Assembly: GCF_000743525.1 (NCBI RefSeq) | Contig: NZ_JQGK01000008.1 | Coordinates: 1 to 64,000, forward strand | Direction of reading: 5' to 3' | Source: Sulfurospirillum sp. SCADC | GTDB taxonomy: Bacteria; Campylobacterota; Campylobacteria; Campylobacterales; Sulfurospirillaceae | DNA length: 64,000 nt | Shown here: positions 1 to 8,782 of the stretch, piece by piece | How the letters are laid out: every line of letters starts with the position of its first letter | Position numbering within the stretch: the stretch's first letter is position 1 | Translations under genes and position numbers: made by a program | Notes under the pieces: generated by a model | What the model saw: only the letters and a program-made list of their open reading frames with translations | The model's database searches: none | What the model was told of the DNA's origin: nothing

Positions 1-382
1 ATGTATTTATATGGTGTAGTAATAGTTCGACCAGTGTTTCGTAAAGAGTACCGTGTCGTTGTGCTATTTGCACACTATGCGCCCCTTGATCTTTGGCACT
101 CTCTTTAAAAATCTCCAAAAGAGCTTTCCCTTTACAAATGTTTTCTCTGCTTGTAGTCTCGTCTTCATTGACAAGCGTTTCCAGCAAAAGATCCCGTGAA
201 CCCAGACCAATATTTCCCGCAAGATTCATCGAAGTAGAAACATGTGCGTGTTCTACGGTGTGTAAAAGCGCCAAAGGAAGATTCAGTGTTTTCGAAAAGA
301 ATGCGCCATAAGCAGTGACGGATTGACTCAATTTTGACCCATCAATACATGCAAAGACTGTTTTTGTATTAGTATTTTTCAT
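1..382 (-). CDS. Universal stress protein (UspA family), 3' end cut by window edge
   Basis: Reading the minus strand from the ATG at 382 gives an uninterrupted frame of about 127 residues that runs off the left edge. It opens with [17 protein letters not shown] and continues with a segment rich in small residues (LPLALLHTVEHAHVS), the usual beta-strand, loop and helix opening of a UspA fold. The ATG overlaps the TGA stop of the SulP gene by one base (TGATG), so the two are translationally coupled and likely one transcript. SulP-UspA pairs are common and suggest that the Usp domain modulates the transporter. The nucleotide-binding C-terminal half lies outside the window, so ATP binding cannot be judged. 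Confidence 0.8.
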   Translation of the reverse strand, partial: MKNTNTKTVFACIDGSKLSQSVTAYGAFFSKTLNLPLALLHTVEHAHVSTSMNLAGNIGLGSRDLLLETLVNEDETTSRENICKGKALLEIFKESAKDQGAHSVQIAQRHGTLYETLVELLLHHINT

Positions 383-1872
383 CAATGACCTCCCATCATT
401 TTTTCAATCTCTTCGGGTTTATCATGAATCCCAAAACGATCGATAATTGTTTGATTTGCCTCATTAAGACCCATCAATTCGACCTGAGCGCCTTCACGGC
501 GAAATTTAATCACCACTTTATCCAAGGCACTCACCCCTGTAATGTCCCAAAAATGAGCACGACTGAGATCAATCACCACTTTTTCGACCACCTCTTTAAA
601 ATCAAATGAAGCGATAAAACGATCAGCGGAATTAAAAAAGACCTGACCCACAACGGTGTAGATTTTGGTGTTGTTCTCTTCATCGAAACGCGATTCAACA
701 TACATAAAATGGCTGATTTTGTTGGCAAAGAAAAGCGATGCTAAAAGCACACCAGTTAAAACGCCATACGCCAAATTGTGCGTAAAAACAACGACAACAA
801 CGGTCATCACCATCACAAGATTTGTTGAAAAAGGAAGTGTTTTAAGCCTCTTTATCGAACCCCAATCAAACGTTCCAATGGAGACCATAATCATAATAGC
901 CACAAGTGCCGCCATCGGAATCAGTGAGAGCCATTGGCTTAAAAATACCACCATGATAAGCAACATCACGCCTGCAAAGAGGGTTGAAAGCCTGCCGCGT
1001 CCACCTGATTTGATGTTGATGACCGACTGCCCGATCATCGCGCATCCTGCCATGCCACCAAAAAATCCTGCAACGATGTTCGCTACCCCTTGACCTTTAC
1101 ACTCACAGTTTTTATCGCTTTTGGTATCGGTGAGTTCATCCACAATGGTAGCGGTCATAAGTGACTCTAAAAGTCCAACAACCGCAAGCGCTGCGGAATA
1201 GGGAAAGATGATTTGAAGTGTTTCCAAACTCAAAGGCACATCGGGGAGTAAAAAAATGGGCAAGGTATCAGGCAGTGTTCCCATGTCACCGATGGTGCGC
1301 ACATCCCAACCACTTAGCAATACAAACCCCGTAATCACCACAATCGTGACCAAGGGAGAGGGAACCAACTTACCCAACATAGGAATCAAAGGAAATCCAT
1401 AAATGATGCCAAGTCCAAAAGCAACCAGTGCGTAAGTGTGCCACGAGACATGGGTGAGTTCAGGCAATTGCGCCATAAAAATCAAAATGGCTAACGCATT
1501 CACAAAGCCTACCACAACAGAGCGAGAAACAAAACTCATCAAAGAGCCCAACTTCAAATACCCAGCGCCTATTTGCAAAACGCCTGTCAAAACCGTAGCC
1601 GCAAGCAGATACTCTAAACCATACGATTTAACCAATGTCACCATCAAAAGCGCCATCGCTCCCGTGGCAGCTGAGATCATACCAGCGCGACCTCCCACAA
1701 ACGCAATCACTACGGCGATACAAAACGACGCGTAAAGCCCCACTTTGGGATCAACCTCTGCGATAATTGAAAAGGCAATCGCCTCAGGAATCAGTGCCAA
1801 TGCAACAACCAGACCTGAGAGAATATCGCCTCTTATATTTCCAAACCACTCTTTTTTTACTGTTAAGACCAA
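382..1872 (-). CDS. SulP family anion transporter with C-terminal STAS domain
   Basis: About 496 residues: a multi-span hydrophobic core (first about 400 residues) with the SulP signature region GLYASF followed by repeated glycine-rich membrane helices, then a cytoplasmic STAS domain of about 90 residues ([21 protein letters not shown]). The family moves sulfate, bicarbonate or dicarboxylates; the substrate cannot be read from sequence. I chose the TTG at 1872 because AAAGGA lies 7 bases upstream and the product then begins in register with the conserved [11 protein letters not shown] segment. An in-frame ATG at 1932 would add 20 atypical residues without a ribosome site. It is coupled to the downstream universal stress protein. 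A TATACT hexamer at 1956-1961 could be the -10 element. Confidence 0.85.
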   Translation of the reverse strand: MVLTVKKEWFGNIRGDILSGLVVALALIPEAIAFSIIAEVDPKVGLYASFCIAVVIAFVGGRAGMISAATGAMALLMVTLVKSYGLEYLLAATVLTGVLQIGAGYLKLGSLMSFVSRSVVVGFVNALAILIFMAQLPELTHVSWHTYALVAFGLGIIYGFPLIPMLGKLVPSPLVTIVVITGFVLLSGWDVRTIGDMGTLPDTLPIFLLPDVPLSLETLQIIFPYSAALAVVGLLESLMTATIVDELTDTKSDKNCECKGQGVANIVAGFFGGMAGCAMIGQSVINIKSGGRGRLSTLFAGVMLLIMVVFLSQWLSLIPMAALVAIMIMVSIGTFDWGSIKRLKTLPFSTNLVMVMTVVVVVFTHNLAYGVLTGVLLASLFFANKISHFMYVESRFDEENNTKIYTVVGQVFFNSADRFIASFDFKEVVEKVVIDLSRAHFWDITGVSALDKVVIKFRREGAQVELMGLNEANQTIIDRFGIHDKPEEIEKMMGGH

Positions 1873-1997
1873 CAATTTTTCCTTTGCATAGTGCAAGCGT
1901 AAAAGTACATAAAATCTGAAACTAAAACACAAGTATCTTTGTATGTAAGAGTTTTAGTATAGCCAAAGAAGCGTTATAAAGGCATAAGAGTACGTGT

Positions 1998-3104
1998 TTA
2001 AAAATACCAATACAACTTTGTCCAAAGCGTATCTTGAACCAGTTTTGAGCCGTATTCAGAGCCTATTTGTCCATCGTTCATATTGTAGGAAATATCCAAG
2101 AGCATGTTGTTTTTAAAGCTATACGTTGCGCCAAAAGAGTTTTGCATCGACTTATCTTCGAGGTTGTAAATATTTTTATAGTAAAGTGACCCATACAGCC
2201 AATCAAAGGGTTCTTTTTGTGAAAACTTGTTTATGAAATACTGATGATCAAAAAAAGGCTCAGACTTGCTGCTTTGATTTTTTTGGTAAAAATACTCACT
2301 GGTGATGCTCAACTCAAACTCGGTTAAATACTTTAACCCCACCAAATAAGCATAATCATCCGCGCCTAATGTTTTAGCAAACTCTCCATGCACTTCAATG
2401 TTCGTTTGAAGATTTTTAGAAAAATCCAGCCCTATTTTATCGCTCTGCTCGCTTCGATGATAATAGATAAGGTCAATATCCGTATCATACGCCAAAAAAT
2501 AGGCTTTAACCCCTATATGATTTTGCTCTTCTTCATTAAAATCACTGTTCATCTGGTCATTGCTTTGCATCACAATGAGATCTAATGAGATATTTTTCAC
2601 ATCCCCATCGTAGCTTTTGTTGTACCGATAATTCGCCATCACATACCCCTCACGTGAAGCATCAGGGTCATTTGGGTCTTTCTTTCGATCAAAAAATGCG
2701 ATGGGATTGACAAAGTAGCCTTTACCCCATTTAGGCGCTTTTTTACCGACCTCTATAAGATTATTTTGATCAAACTTATACTGCACGAAGAGTTGCGCGA
2801 TGGTGTAGGCATCACTGTATTCGCCATCGACATCGTTGTAATTCACCATCACTTCAGAATCGAACTTGAACGCATCGTGAAAGTAAGCAAATTTAAGATC
2901 ACCCTCGCTAGCATAAGTCTTCATGCTATCTTTGTTTTTAGTACGAAACTGCGGTGAGTCTTCATTTAAGCCTTGAAGTTTATTTTCACCTTTGAGATAA
3001 CCACTCAAAGTATAGGGTTTGACCTCGATGGCATCAAGGTCAAAATCGTAATCTCCTGCATGGCCTAAAACAGCTGCAAAAAGAATTACATGTAAAGGTT
3101 TCAT
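1998..3104 (-). CDS. Putative outer-membrane beta-barrel protein of an ABC/LolA-like operon
   Basis: 368 residues with a short signal peptide (MKPLHVILFAAVLGHAGD) and a body of alternating polar and aromatic residues ending in WYWYF, a terminal aromatic typical of outer-membrane barrels. No catalytic motif is visible. Its ATG directly abuts the stop of the LolA-like gene, and it is the last gene of a four-gene operon with an ABC ATPase and FtsX-type permease. This suggests it is the outer-membrane partner of an envelope export or lipid/lipoprotein trafficking system, but the cargo is unknown. The signal-peptide codons for Leu-His-Val carry a copy of the TTACATGTAA repeat (3086-3095). Barrel assignment is from composition and ending only. 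Confidence 0.6.
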   Translation of the reverse strand: MKPLHVILFAAVLGHAGDYDFDLDAIEVKPYTLSGYLKGENKLQGLNEDSPQFRTKNKDSMKTYASEGDLKFAYFHDAFKFDSEVMVNYNDVDGEYSDAYTIAQLFVQYKFDQNNLIEVGKKAPKWGKGYFVNPIAFFDRKKDPNDPDASREGYVMANYRYNKSYDGDVKNISLDLIVMQSNDQMNSDFNEEEQNHIGVKAYFLAYDTDIDLIYYHRSEQSDKIGLDFSKNLQTNIEVHGEFAKTLGADDYAYLVGLKYLTEFELSITSEYFYQKNQSSKSEPFFDHQYFINKFSQKEPFDWLYGSLYYKNIYNLEDKSMQNSFGATYSFKNNMLLDISYNMNDGQIGSEYGSKLVQDTLWTKLYWYF

Positions 3105-3821
3105 CTATTTTCGAAACTCTTGCACTTTGCCAATATTTTCGATGGTAAAGAGTTCATCGGCAAACTCACGCGAGGTTATTTTCCCATACACCATGATGGA
3201 TTTGTAGCCTTTATACAGTGGCGAATCTGTCTCAATCACCGCAGGTCTTACGATGCCCCCACCAAAGTCTTTCATATCTTTGTAGTAGAGCGTTTTTATG
3301 AGCATCCCCGTAGAAGTATAACAGGCAATTTTTGTCGGTGTCACTGTTTTTTTATCGACTTCCATCAACAATTTATCATATGCAACCGTCTCATTTTTAG
3401 CTTTCAAATCTAAGACAATGATTGCCCCTTCATCTGTTTCACTTTTGATGTCATACTCAGCCGAGAAATCGAGTTGCATAATATCGCTGTTGTTAAATAC
3501 GCCTCCCACCACACTTTGCATCGAAGTGATACGAATAGGTTTACCGACCTCAGGCAAATAAAGCCACATATTTTCATCCAATCTCAGTGTACTTCTGCCT
3601 TTTTCACTGTCAGGCTGTAAGAACAACGAGACAATTTTATCTTTGCCTTTTTTGATCTGATACAGCAAAAACTCTTTTTTACTCCCATCTGGCTCAATGT
3701 TAATGAGCTTTTTATAACTATCCGCAGAACTAGGACTGAGCTTTTTATCCACTTGTTCTAAAAGGCTCTCCGCTCCAAAGAGGGCTAGCGTTGTGAGTAA
3801 AAAAAGTATGATCTTCTTCAT
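3105..3821 (-). CDS. LolA-like outer-membrane lipoprotein-sorting protein
   Basis: 238 residues, with a signal peptide (MKKIILFLLTTLALFGAES) and a predicted half-barrel body containing the stretch RSTLRLDENMWLYLPEVGKP, characteristic of the COG2834-type outer-membrane lipoprotein-sorting proteins. These are periplasmic carriers related to LolA that usually accompany MacB/LolCDE-like ABC transporters. Here the gene sits between the permease (9-base gap) and a barrel protein (directly adjacent), which fits a carrier moving a hydrophobic cargo from inner to outer membrane. It is not the housekeeping LolA by context. Cargo is unknown. Confidence 0.75.
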   Translation of the reverse strand: MKKIILFLLTTLALFGAESLLEQVDKKLSPSSADSYKKLINIEPDGSKKEFLLYQIKKGKDKIVSLFLQPDSEKGRSTLRLDENMWLYLPEVGKPIRITSMQSVVGGVFNNSDIMQLDFSAEYDIKSETDEGAIIVLDLKAKNETVAYDKLLMEVDKKTVTPTKIACYTSTGMLIKTLYYKDMKDFGGGIVRPAVIETDSPLYKGYKSIMVYGKITSREFADELFTIENIGKVQEFRK

Positions 3822-3830
3822 GGTCTTCTC

Positions 3831-5069
3831 CTAATAAGTACGTAACGCTTCAACAGGATCAAGTCTTGAAGCTTTGATGGCGGGAGATATGGACGCAACG
3901 AGTGAGATCAAAATAACGATGATACTCACACTAAGTATCTCATTTATCCCTAAACTCGGTGTTAAAATAAGACCGCTCTGTTGCCCAATGCTATAGGTAA
4001 TTTTGACAATGTTGAGAAGATAAACAATCCCCAAAGACAAGATGCTTCCCACAACTGCTCCAAACACGCCTAACATCAAGCCTTCACATAAAAAAAGTTT
4101 GACGATGGTCAAAGGCGGTGTGCCCATCGCCGCGATGGTTCCTATTTCTCTGACACGCTCAAACACACTCATGATCATCACATTAAGGATGGAGATAAGA
4201 ACAATCGAGATAAGAATGATTTGAATCGAAATATTCATAATATCAATCATCTTAATGATGTTGTAAAAAGGAGAGAGTTGCTGCCATGTGTGAATTTCCA
4301 AAACAGGCTTGCCCTCTTTATTGAATTTTTCCAAAAGTGGCTGAAGTGATTTTTCTGCAACTCCTAGTTTTTCTACATCTTTGAGGCGAAGGACGATTTC
4401 ACTGATCTCAAGTTCATTATTCATACGCAGTGCCTTCTTGGCATCTTCGATGTGAATGTACCCATCCCTTCCTCCAGGTCCCATGACTTGCCCCACAATA
4501 CCTGCAACTTTAAGGTTAATGCCATTGACGGAACCATTTTTGTTATTGGCAACCAAGACGATGGTATCGCCTATTTTGACATCCATACCTTTGATAAGCA
4601 GTTCAGGAACGATGATTTCGCCTGGTTTAAAGGTACCATTCATATCCGAAATTCGACTTTCAAGCAGTGGCAGCGTTGGAAATTCATCTTTAGGATTAAT
4701 CGCATTCAGTCTGATGTTGGTCGTACTGGTAAAGTTAGAAAACATTGCACCAAACTTTATGCGGTAAGAGTAACTCTGCACATAAGGGTTAGACGCTAAC
4801 GTTGATTCGATAAATTCTAACATTTTGGCATTGAGGTTTTTATCGAGAGGGAGGTTATCGACAGAAGCCACATACCCTTTTTTGTGTATCTGAATATGCC
4901 CCATTAACGAATCGGTAATCTGCCCAACCGTGTAACTTTTAAAGCTTCCTGACATCGCCGTGTAGATAAGCACAAAGATGACCCCTATCGTAATAAGTGA
5001 AGCCGTTAAAAGCGTTCTTCGATAGTTTCGTTTGAGATTTCGATAGGATATTTTAAGGATATTGTTCAT
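3831..5069 (-). CDS. ABC transporter permease, FtsX/MacB/LolCE type
   Basis: 412 residues. One membrane helix lies near the N terminus (about 18-40, RTLLTASLITIGVIFVLIYTA), a large periplasmic domain follows (about 45-270, MacB-like core), and three C-terminal helices contain the FtsX-like region (ILNVMIMSVFERVREIGTIAAMG), a signature of lipoprotein-type exporters. It overlaps the ATPase gene by 4 bases (ATGA), so the two are coupled. This architecture is mechanotransmission rather than classical transport: the permease drives periplasmic work on a substrate handled by the LolA-like neighbour. Only one permease gene is present, so it would work as a homodimer. Confidence 0.88.
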   Translation of the reverse strand: MNNILKISYRNLKRNYRRTLLTASLITIGVIFVLIYTAMSGSFKSYTVGQITDSLMGHIQIHKKGYVASVDNLPLDKNLNAKMLEFIESTLASNPYVQSYSYRIKFGAMFSNFTSTTNIRLNAINPKDEFPTLPLLESRISDMNGTFKPGEIIVPELLIKGMDVKIGDTIVLVANNKNGSVNGINLKVAGIVGQVMGPGGRDGYIHIEDAKKALRMNNELEISEIVLRLKDVEKLGVAEKSLQPLLEKFNKEGKPVLEIHTWQQLSPFYNIIKMIDIMNISIQIILISIVLISILNVMIMSVFERVREIGTIAAMGTPPLTIVKLFLCEGLMLGVFGAVVGSILSLGIVYLLNIVKITYSIGQQSGLILTPSLGINEILSVSIIVILISLVASISPAIKASRLDPVEALRTY

Positions 5070-5752
5070 TGGTTCATCCTTTGATCAGCTACAATTTCAC
5101 CATCGACAAGGGTGATAAGTCTGTCCACATTCGAGACTATTTTTTCATCATGCGTTGCGAACACAAACGTCGTTTGATGCTCTCTTTGAATTTTTTTCAT
5201 CAGATCAATAATCATATGCGCTGTTTTGGTATCAAGATTTGCCGTAGGTTCATCGGCAAAAACGATTTTGGGATTGGTGACAAGCGCTCTTGCAATAGCG
5301 ACGCGTTGCATCTGCCCACCTGAGATTTTATCGGGTGTTTTGTCTTTATGATCCAGCATCCCTACTTCTTCTAAAAGCTTCAAAACCCTACTTTTGCGTT
5401 CATTCTCGCTTAAATTTTGAATCATAATAAGAGGATATTCAATGTTTTCATACACGCTCAAAACAGGAATAAGGTTAAAACTTTGAAAGATAAAGCCAAT
5501 GTTTTCACCCCGAAAGTTAGCTCTTTGCGTTCGACTCATTGCTTTAGTAGAGACACCATCAATGATGATTTCACCACTAGTTGGAGTATCAAGGCACCCT
5601 AACATATTAAGCACCGTACTTTTTCCACTACCACTTGGACCCACGAGTGAAACAAACTCGCCTTCATTTATCTCCAGTGAAAAATCCTTGATAACCTCAA
5701 GATCTATCTCGCCTGCTCGATAAACTTTTTTCAGATGACTCGCTTTAACCAT
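5066..5752 (-). CDS. ABC transporter ATP-binding protein, LolD/MacB type
   Basis: 228 residues with all ATPase motifs: Walker A GPSGSGKST near residue 38, the Q-loop region FIFQSFNLIPVLSVYENIEYP, the ABC signature ISGGQMQRVAIARAL, Walker B KIVFADEPTANLD and the H-loop FVFATHDEK. The LIPVL motif after the Q-loop is typical of LolD/MacB-class ATPases that pair with FtsX permeases. First gene of the four-gene envelope operon. Its putative promoter lies about 230 bases upstream, beyond a MITE-like palindrome, next to a box shared with the two-component operon at 10.9 kb. Confidence 0.92.
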   Translation of the reverse strand: MVKASHLKKVYRAGEIDLEVIKDFSLEINEGEFVSLVGPSGSGKSTVLNMLGCLDTPTSGEIIIDGVSTKAMSRTQRANFRGENIGFIFQSFNLIPVLSVYENIEYPLIMIQNLSENERKSRVLKLLEEVGMLDHKDKTPDKISGGQMQRVAIARALVTNPKIVFADEPTANLDTKTAHMIIDLMKKIQREHQTTFVFATHDEKIVSNVDRLITLVDGEIVADQRMNQ

Positions 5753-5781
5753 AGTATCTCCAAAGTTTTAATTTTAAACAA

Positions 5782-5947
5782 TAGACTTCTTGCATAACCC
5801 TTGAAAAGATAAAGAGTTTGCTTAGAGTGCGTTAATTTTTGAAACTCAAAATTGAGTCATAGCCGAAGCTATGGCGATGTTTTTAGTTTCAAAAAGTGAT
5901 GTGCTATAAGCGATACTCTTTTTGCAATGGGTTATGCAAGAAGTCTA
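5782..5947. mobile_element. MITE-like 166-bp imperfect palindrome with perfect 19-bp terminal inverted repeats
   Basis: The ends TAGACTTCTTGCATAACCC (5782-5800) and its exact reverse complement (5929-5947) bound a non-coding segment. The two halves remain alignable to the centre, for example GCTTA near the first third and TTTTTGAAAC further in on both arms, and the centre is a CATAGC/GCTATG hairpin around 5858-5873. If the outer TA at each end is the target duplication, the element would fit IS630/Tc1-type or IS5-type non-autonomous elements; the family is inferred, not shown. No open frame encodes a transposase. It lies in the leader between the proposed promoter and the ABC ATPase start, so it would be transcribed as a long hairpin. 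Confidence 0.65.
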
Positions 5948-5985
5948 ATATAGACCGTCTATCTTAATAGCGTGTTAATACTAGA

Positions 5986-6039
5986 ATAGTACACGATTAC
6001 CTTCACTAAACTATCAAGTGAAGATAAACGAAGTTAAAC
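5986..6039 (-). promoter_or_regulatory. Predicted response-regulator box and promoter of the ABC/LolA-like operon
   Basis: On the minus strand two 10-bp-spaced direct repeats, TTTAACTTCG and TTTATCTTCA (within 6018-6038), are followed by TTGATA (6012-6017), a 20-base spacer and TACTAT (5986-5991). The 26-bp box matches 23 of 26 bases of the one before the cytochrome b561 gene at 10950-10975, and the TTGATW-N20-TA element spacing is identical. Tandem YTTAA half-sites with a 10-bp period are what PmrA/QseB-type OmpR-family regulators recognise. The assignment is from sequence similarity only. Confidence 0.6.
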
Positions 6040-6060
6040 ACCTCATAGCTTCCTTTTTAA

Positions 6061-7173
6061 CTATACTAAATGTATCAATCCTTCATATCCAATATAGAGA
6101 CCAATACATAAAATAAGTCCTCCAGAGAAATAAGGTGCTTTTCTTGCGATGGTGCCAAAACCCGTAAATTTTTTCGACATATAGTTAGCACTAATTGCTG
6201 CAATTGAGCCTGTCAATACAAGAGTTATGGCTAATCCAATACTAAAACCTAGAACTAGTGTAGCGCCCAAAGCCATTTTTTTGAGTTGTAAACAAAGAAG
6301 GAGTACCGTAATACTTGCGGGACAGGGAATAAGCCCTCCTGTTAAACCAAAGAGTAAAACTTGCCAATTGGTTACATCTTTATTGGCGAATCGTTTTCGT
6401 ATATCATTGGCATGTGCCAACTCATGCGCATCTTGGTATCCAGGGGAAGTAAGATCAAGTCCTACTAATTCATTATGTACATGTCCGTGAGCATGTTCTA
6501 CAAACTCTATATCATAAGCATAGGCTTCTTCATTGTGCGTAAGAAGAACTCTTGCCATAAACTCATGAGGTTCTGGTATATCATCAACTGATTCTAAAAA
6601 ATCACCTTTATCTATGAAAGAAAAAGATTGTGCTTCTCCATTTGCTCTTTCTGTTTGAACCGTGAATATATCTTGTTTTGTTATATCAAAATCTTTAGCA
6701 ATTAATCTAAATTTTGGTGGTTGACCTTTTTCAAAGATTGATAAATTGATGATACCTATTTCTGTCTCTATGACAAAATCTTCACAATGATGATCATGTG
6801 CATCTTCTTTGTGATCATGTTCATAGGACTGTTGATGAGTTTTATATGTCTGTCGAATCATCCATAATGCTATGCCAATAATTATAATGGCAGAGGCAAC
6901 TTGGAGATAAGGTTCAAGTACACCGTCACTATACTGTGCTCCAAAGTACAATCCCATTAAGGCGATGATCCAAACAATAGCAGTGTGTGAAATCGTAGCA
7001 GCAACACCAAGCATAACGGCTTGCCAAATACTTCCTTTAATAGCAATGATAAAAGAAGCCATCATCGTTTTAGAATGTCCTGGCTCTAACCCATGTAGGG
7101 CGCCTAATATAATAGCACTAGCCAATAAAACCCAAAGGTTTGACCCATCTGTAATAAGCGTTGTCATATCCAT
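6061..7173 (-). CDS. rcnA: RcnA-type nickel/cobalt efflux membrane protein with enlarged histidine-rich loop
   Basis: 370 residues, longer than typical RcnA (about 270-300). The N-terminal helices carry the family signature LGALHGLEPGHSKTMMASF (near residue 22) and SHTAIVW. A long hydrophilic section (about 112-255) includes HDHKEDAHDHHCEDF and a second His-containing stretch (EHAHGHVHNE). The C-terminal helices contain GGLIPCPASITVLLLC, the HX-poor second half of the NiCoT/RcnA fold. It lies 13 bases downstream of a CsoR/RcnR-family repressor with a G-tract operator, so metal-induced expression is expected. Metal identity (Ni, Co, possibly other) is inferred from family. Confidence 0.85.
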   Translation of the reverse strand: MDMTTLITDGSNLWVLLASAIILGALHGLEPGHSKTMMASFIIAIKGSIWQAVMLGVAATISHTAIVWIIALMGLYFGAQYSDGVLEPYLQVASAIIIIGIALWMIRQTYKTHQQSYEHDHKEDAHDHHCEDFVIETEIGIINLSIFEKGQPPKFRLIAKDFDITKQDIFTVQTERANGEAQSFSFIDKGDFLESVDDIPEPHEFMARVLLTHNEEAYAYDIEFVEHAHGHVHNELVGLDLTSPGYQDAHELAHANDIRKRFANKDVTNWQVLLFGLTGGLIPCPASITVLLLCLQLKKMALGATLVLGFSIGLAITLVLTGSIAAISANYMSKKFTGFGTIARKAPYFSGGLILCIGLYIGYEGLIHLV

Positions 7174-7186
7174 TTGTTTTTATTCC

Positions 7187-7456
7187 TTATAAATATTTCG
7201 TGATTTGTTTAAATTCATGAATCAGTTCATCGGAACTTAAGGTGCCATCTTTTGCGGCATTATCGAGACAGTGGTTTATATGATCATGAATTAAAAGCTT
7301 TTTTGCATTGCTTACAGCTTTTTCAACAGCATGTAGTTGCTGTGCTATCTCAGAACACGCGCGTTCTTCTTCAATCATGCTAATAATGCTTTTTAAATGC
7401 CCACTAGCTCTTTTTAATCGTTTTGAAACATCTTCATGTGAATTGTGTTTTGACAT
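7187..7456 (-). CDS. Metal-sensing repressor of the RcnR/CsoR (DUF156) family
   Basis: 89 residues forming the all-helical CsoR/RcnR fold. Candidate ligands are Cys34, His59 and Cys63, with the 25- and 4-residue spacings of the family's X-Y-Z positions, plus N-terminal His4 and His7. A Cys at the last position is CsoR-like (Cu) rather than RcnR-like (His), although the partner gene is an RcnA-type efflux pump, so the sensed metal is ambiguous. First gene of a two-gene operon with rcnA. Its start codon lies 5 bases from a G7-centred inverted repeat, the kind of operator this family binds, so it should repress itself and the pump. Confidence 0.85.
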   Translation of the reverse strand: MSKHNSHEDVSKRLKRASGHLKSIISMIEEERACSEIAQQLHAVEKAVSNAKKLLIHDHINHCLDNAAKDGTLSSDELIHEFKQITKYL

Positions 7457-7460
7457 GTTA

Positions 7461-7489
7461 TATCCTATAGGGGGGGATAGGATATTGTA
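7461..7489 (-). promoter_or_regulatory. G-tract operator overlapping -10 and ribosome site of the rcnR-like/rcnA operon
   Basis: Perfect 8-bp arms TATCCTAT (7461-7468) and ATAGGATA (7477-7484) flank A plus seven G (7469-7476). This matches the G-tract-in-inverted-repeat layout known for RcnR/CsoR operators. TACAAT (7484-7489, reading on the minus strand) is a plausible -10 touching the operator. The AGGA that would bind the ribosome is inside the operator arm, 7 bases before the ATG at 7456, so repressor binding would block transcription at the start site. Confidence 0.8.
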
Positions 7490-7513
7490 AAATAAAAATA
7501 CTTCAATAGAGTT

Positions 7514-7549
7514 TAGAAACTAAGACTTACATGTAAATCTTAGTTTCTA
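7514..7549. repeat. 36-bp palindrome built on TTACATGTAA, overlapping the kinase stop codon
   Basis: Arms TAGAAACTAAGA (7514-7525) and TCTTAGTTTCTA (7538-7549) pair perfectly around a centre containing TTACATGTAA (7527-7536), with only one mismatched pair (7526/7537). The right arm includes the TAG stop of the sensor kinase gene. It may act as a terminator for the two-component operon, but no strong T-run follows on the minus strand. Confidence 0.7.
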
Positions 7550-8782
7550 GCTGTATGGCTTTGCATCAATTTGAATAGAGACCAAATGTGTAGTATCATC
7601 GTAGGTATAGTGGAGGAAATATTTGTTGATAGAAACAATGGTTTTGATAATAAATAGCCCAAAGCCGTAGCCAGTAGAGCTTTTATGGCGTATGCTTGAG
7701 TCTATTTTCCATTGAGTACCCTCTTGCGAAACATCAATGGGCAAAGCATTACCTTTGTTATAAAAAATGAGGCTTTGGTCATTACATGTAATGTAAAGCT
7801 TTTTATCGGATGTATATTTTAGGCCATTATCAATCAAGTTTTTAAAACAAAGTACCCACAATTCTGCATTACCTTTAAGCAACAAAGATTTACAACCACT
7901 GATCACAATAGCATTTTTTTCAGTGGATTCAAACAGCTTCATCGCCTCTTCGATTAAATCTGAAGCCATGTTTAATGTCTCATCACTTTGGTGTTGTGCT
8001 ACTATCAAGCGTTCAATGTGCAAAAATTCATCCAATTGGTCATTGAGCCCTTTTAAAATGTGAGCAAGTTTTGCATGACTCTCATAAGAAGGCTCTTGTT
8101 TGACATAAAACATACCCTTTGCAAGGGGGGTTTTCATCTCATGCATAAAGACTTTGTTAAACATTTCCCGCATTTCTATCATCTGTTTAAGCTGAGCAAC
8201 TGAGCGATTATAAGAGTCAATCAAACGATAAATCTCTTCATGAGGAGAGGAGGTATCTAACGAAGAGAGATCGCCTGATTCAAGAGCTTTTAGTTTTTCA
8301 TTGACGAGGGCAAGAGGCTTAAGCCCTTTTTGCAACCGCTTGTACACAAATACTTGCGATAACAATAATATGGTAAAAATAAAATGTACGACCTCATTAC
8401 CACGAGGGAGTGCCTTATCGCTAAGTATCACTTCTCCTATTGAATTGTAAACGCGTAGCACTTTCTCATTTCCAATTTCAAGGACTTCAAATCCTTTAGT
8501 AACATCACCTCGTTTAAGTAGACTCTTAGCGTGAGTCGGTAATATTTCCTCATAAGGTGTCAATTCAAACAGCACTAAAACCTCTTTAGGAATGGGCAAT
8601 GCTTGAAAAATAAAGGGCTGTAAAGCACTCACACTACTGAAATAGCGTGTCATATCCAATGCCTCTTGGCGTTGTTTTTGATCATAAATAAAAAGTGCCC
8701 ACAAACCAATCATAACCATTGCTACTAAAACAAACAAAAATTTGGTTTGCTGTAAAAGTGAACTTTTGATACTACTCCACAA
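7547..8782 (-). CDS. Sensor histidine kinase of the envelope/redox two-component system
   Basis: About 411 residues: transmembrane helix near residues 13-33, a periplasmic sensor region of about 95 residues, a second helix (VVHFIFTILLLSQVFVY), HAMP-like linker, HisKA with phospho-acceptor in HEMKTPLAKG (His about 214) and a HATPase domain (N-box NLIDNGLKY, G-box STGYGFGLFIIK). I chose the TTG at 8782: it has GAGGG upstream and overlaps the regulator's stop by 11 bases, whereas the upstream in-frame ATG at 8839 would overlap it by 68 bases. Pairs with the response regulator directly upstream. Signal unknown. Confidence 0.85.
   Translation of the reverse strand: MWSSIKSSLLQQTKFLFVLVAMVMIGLWALFIYDQKQRQEALDMTRYFSSVSALQPFIFQALPIPKEVLVLFELTPYEEILPTHAKSLLKRGDVTKGFEVLEIGNEKVLRVYNSIGEVILSDKALPRGNEVVHFIFTILLLSQVFVYKRLQKGLKPLALVNEKLKALESGDLSSLDTSSPHEEIYRLIDSYNRSVAQLKQMIEMREMFNKVFMHEMKTPLAKGMFYVKQEPSYESHAKLAHILKGLNDQLDEFLHIERLIVAQHQSDETLNMASDLIEEAMKLFESTEKNAIVISGCKSLLLKGNAELWVLCFKNLIDNGLKYTSDKKLYITCNDQSLIFYNKGNALPIDVSQEGTQWKIDSSIRHKSSTGYGFGLFIIKTIVSINKYFLHYTYDDTTHLVSIQIDAKPYS

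Noticed and set aside
93-311. Plus-strand frame of 72 codons at the left edge
   Set aside because: The opposite strand reads as a well-formed UspA-family protein across the whole interval; the plus frame has no ribosome site.
5753-6060. Possible small gene in the 308-base gap between the ABC ATPase and rcnA
   Set aside because: No frame with a ribosome site; the gap is explained by the palindromic element and the predicted promoter box.
7466-7480. G7 run as a phase-variable tract
   Set aside because: It lies outside coding sequence at the exact centre of a perfect inverted repeat before a CsoR/RcnR-family gene, so an operator explains it better.
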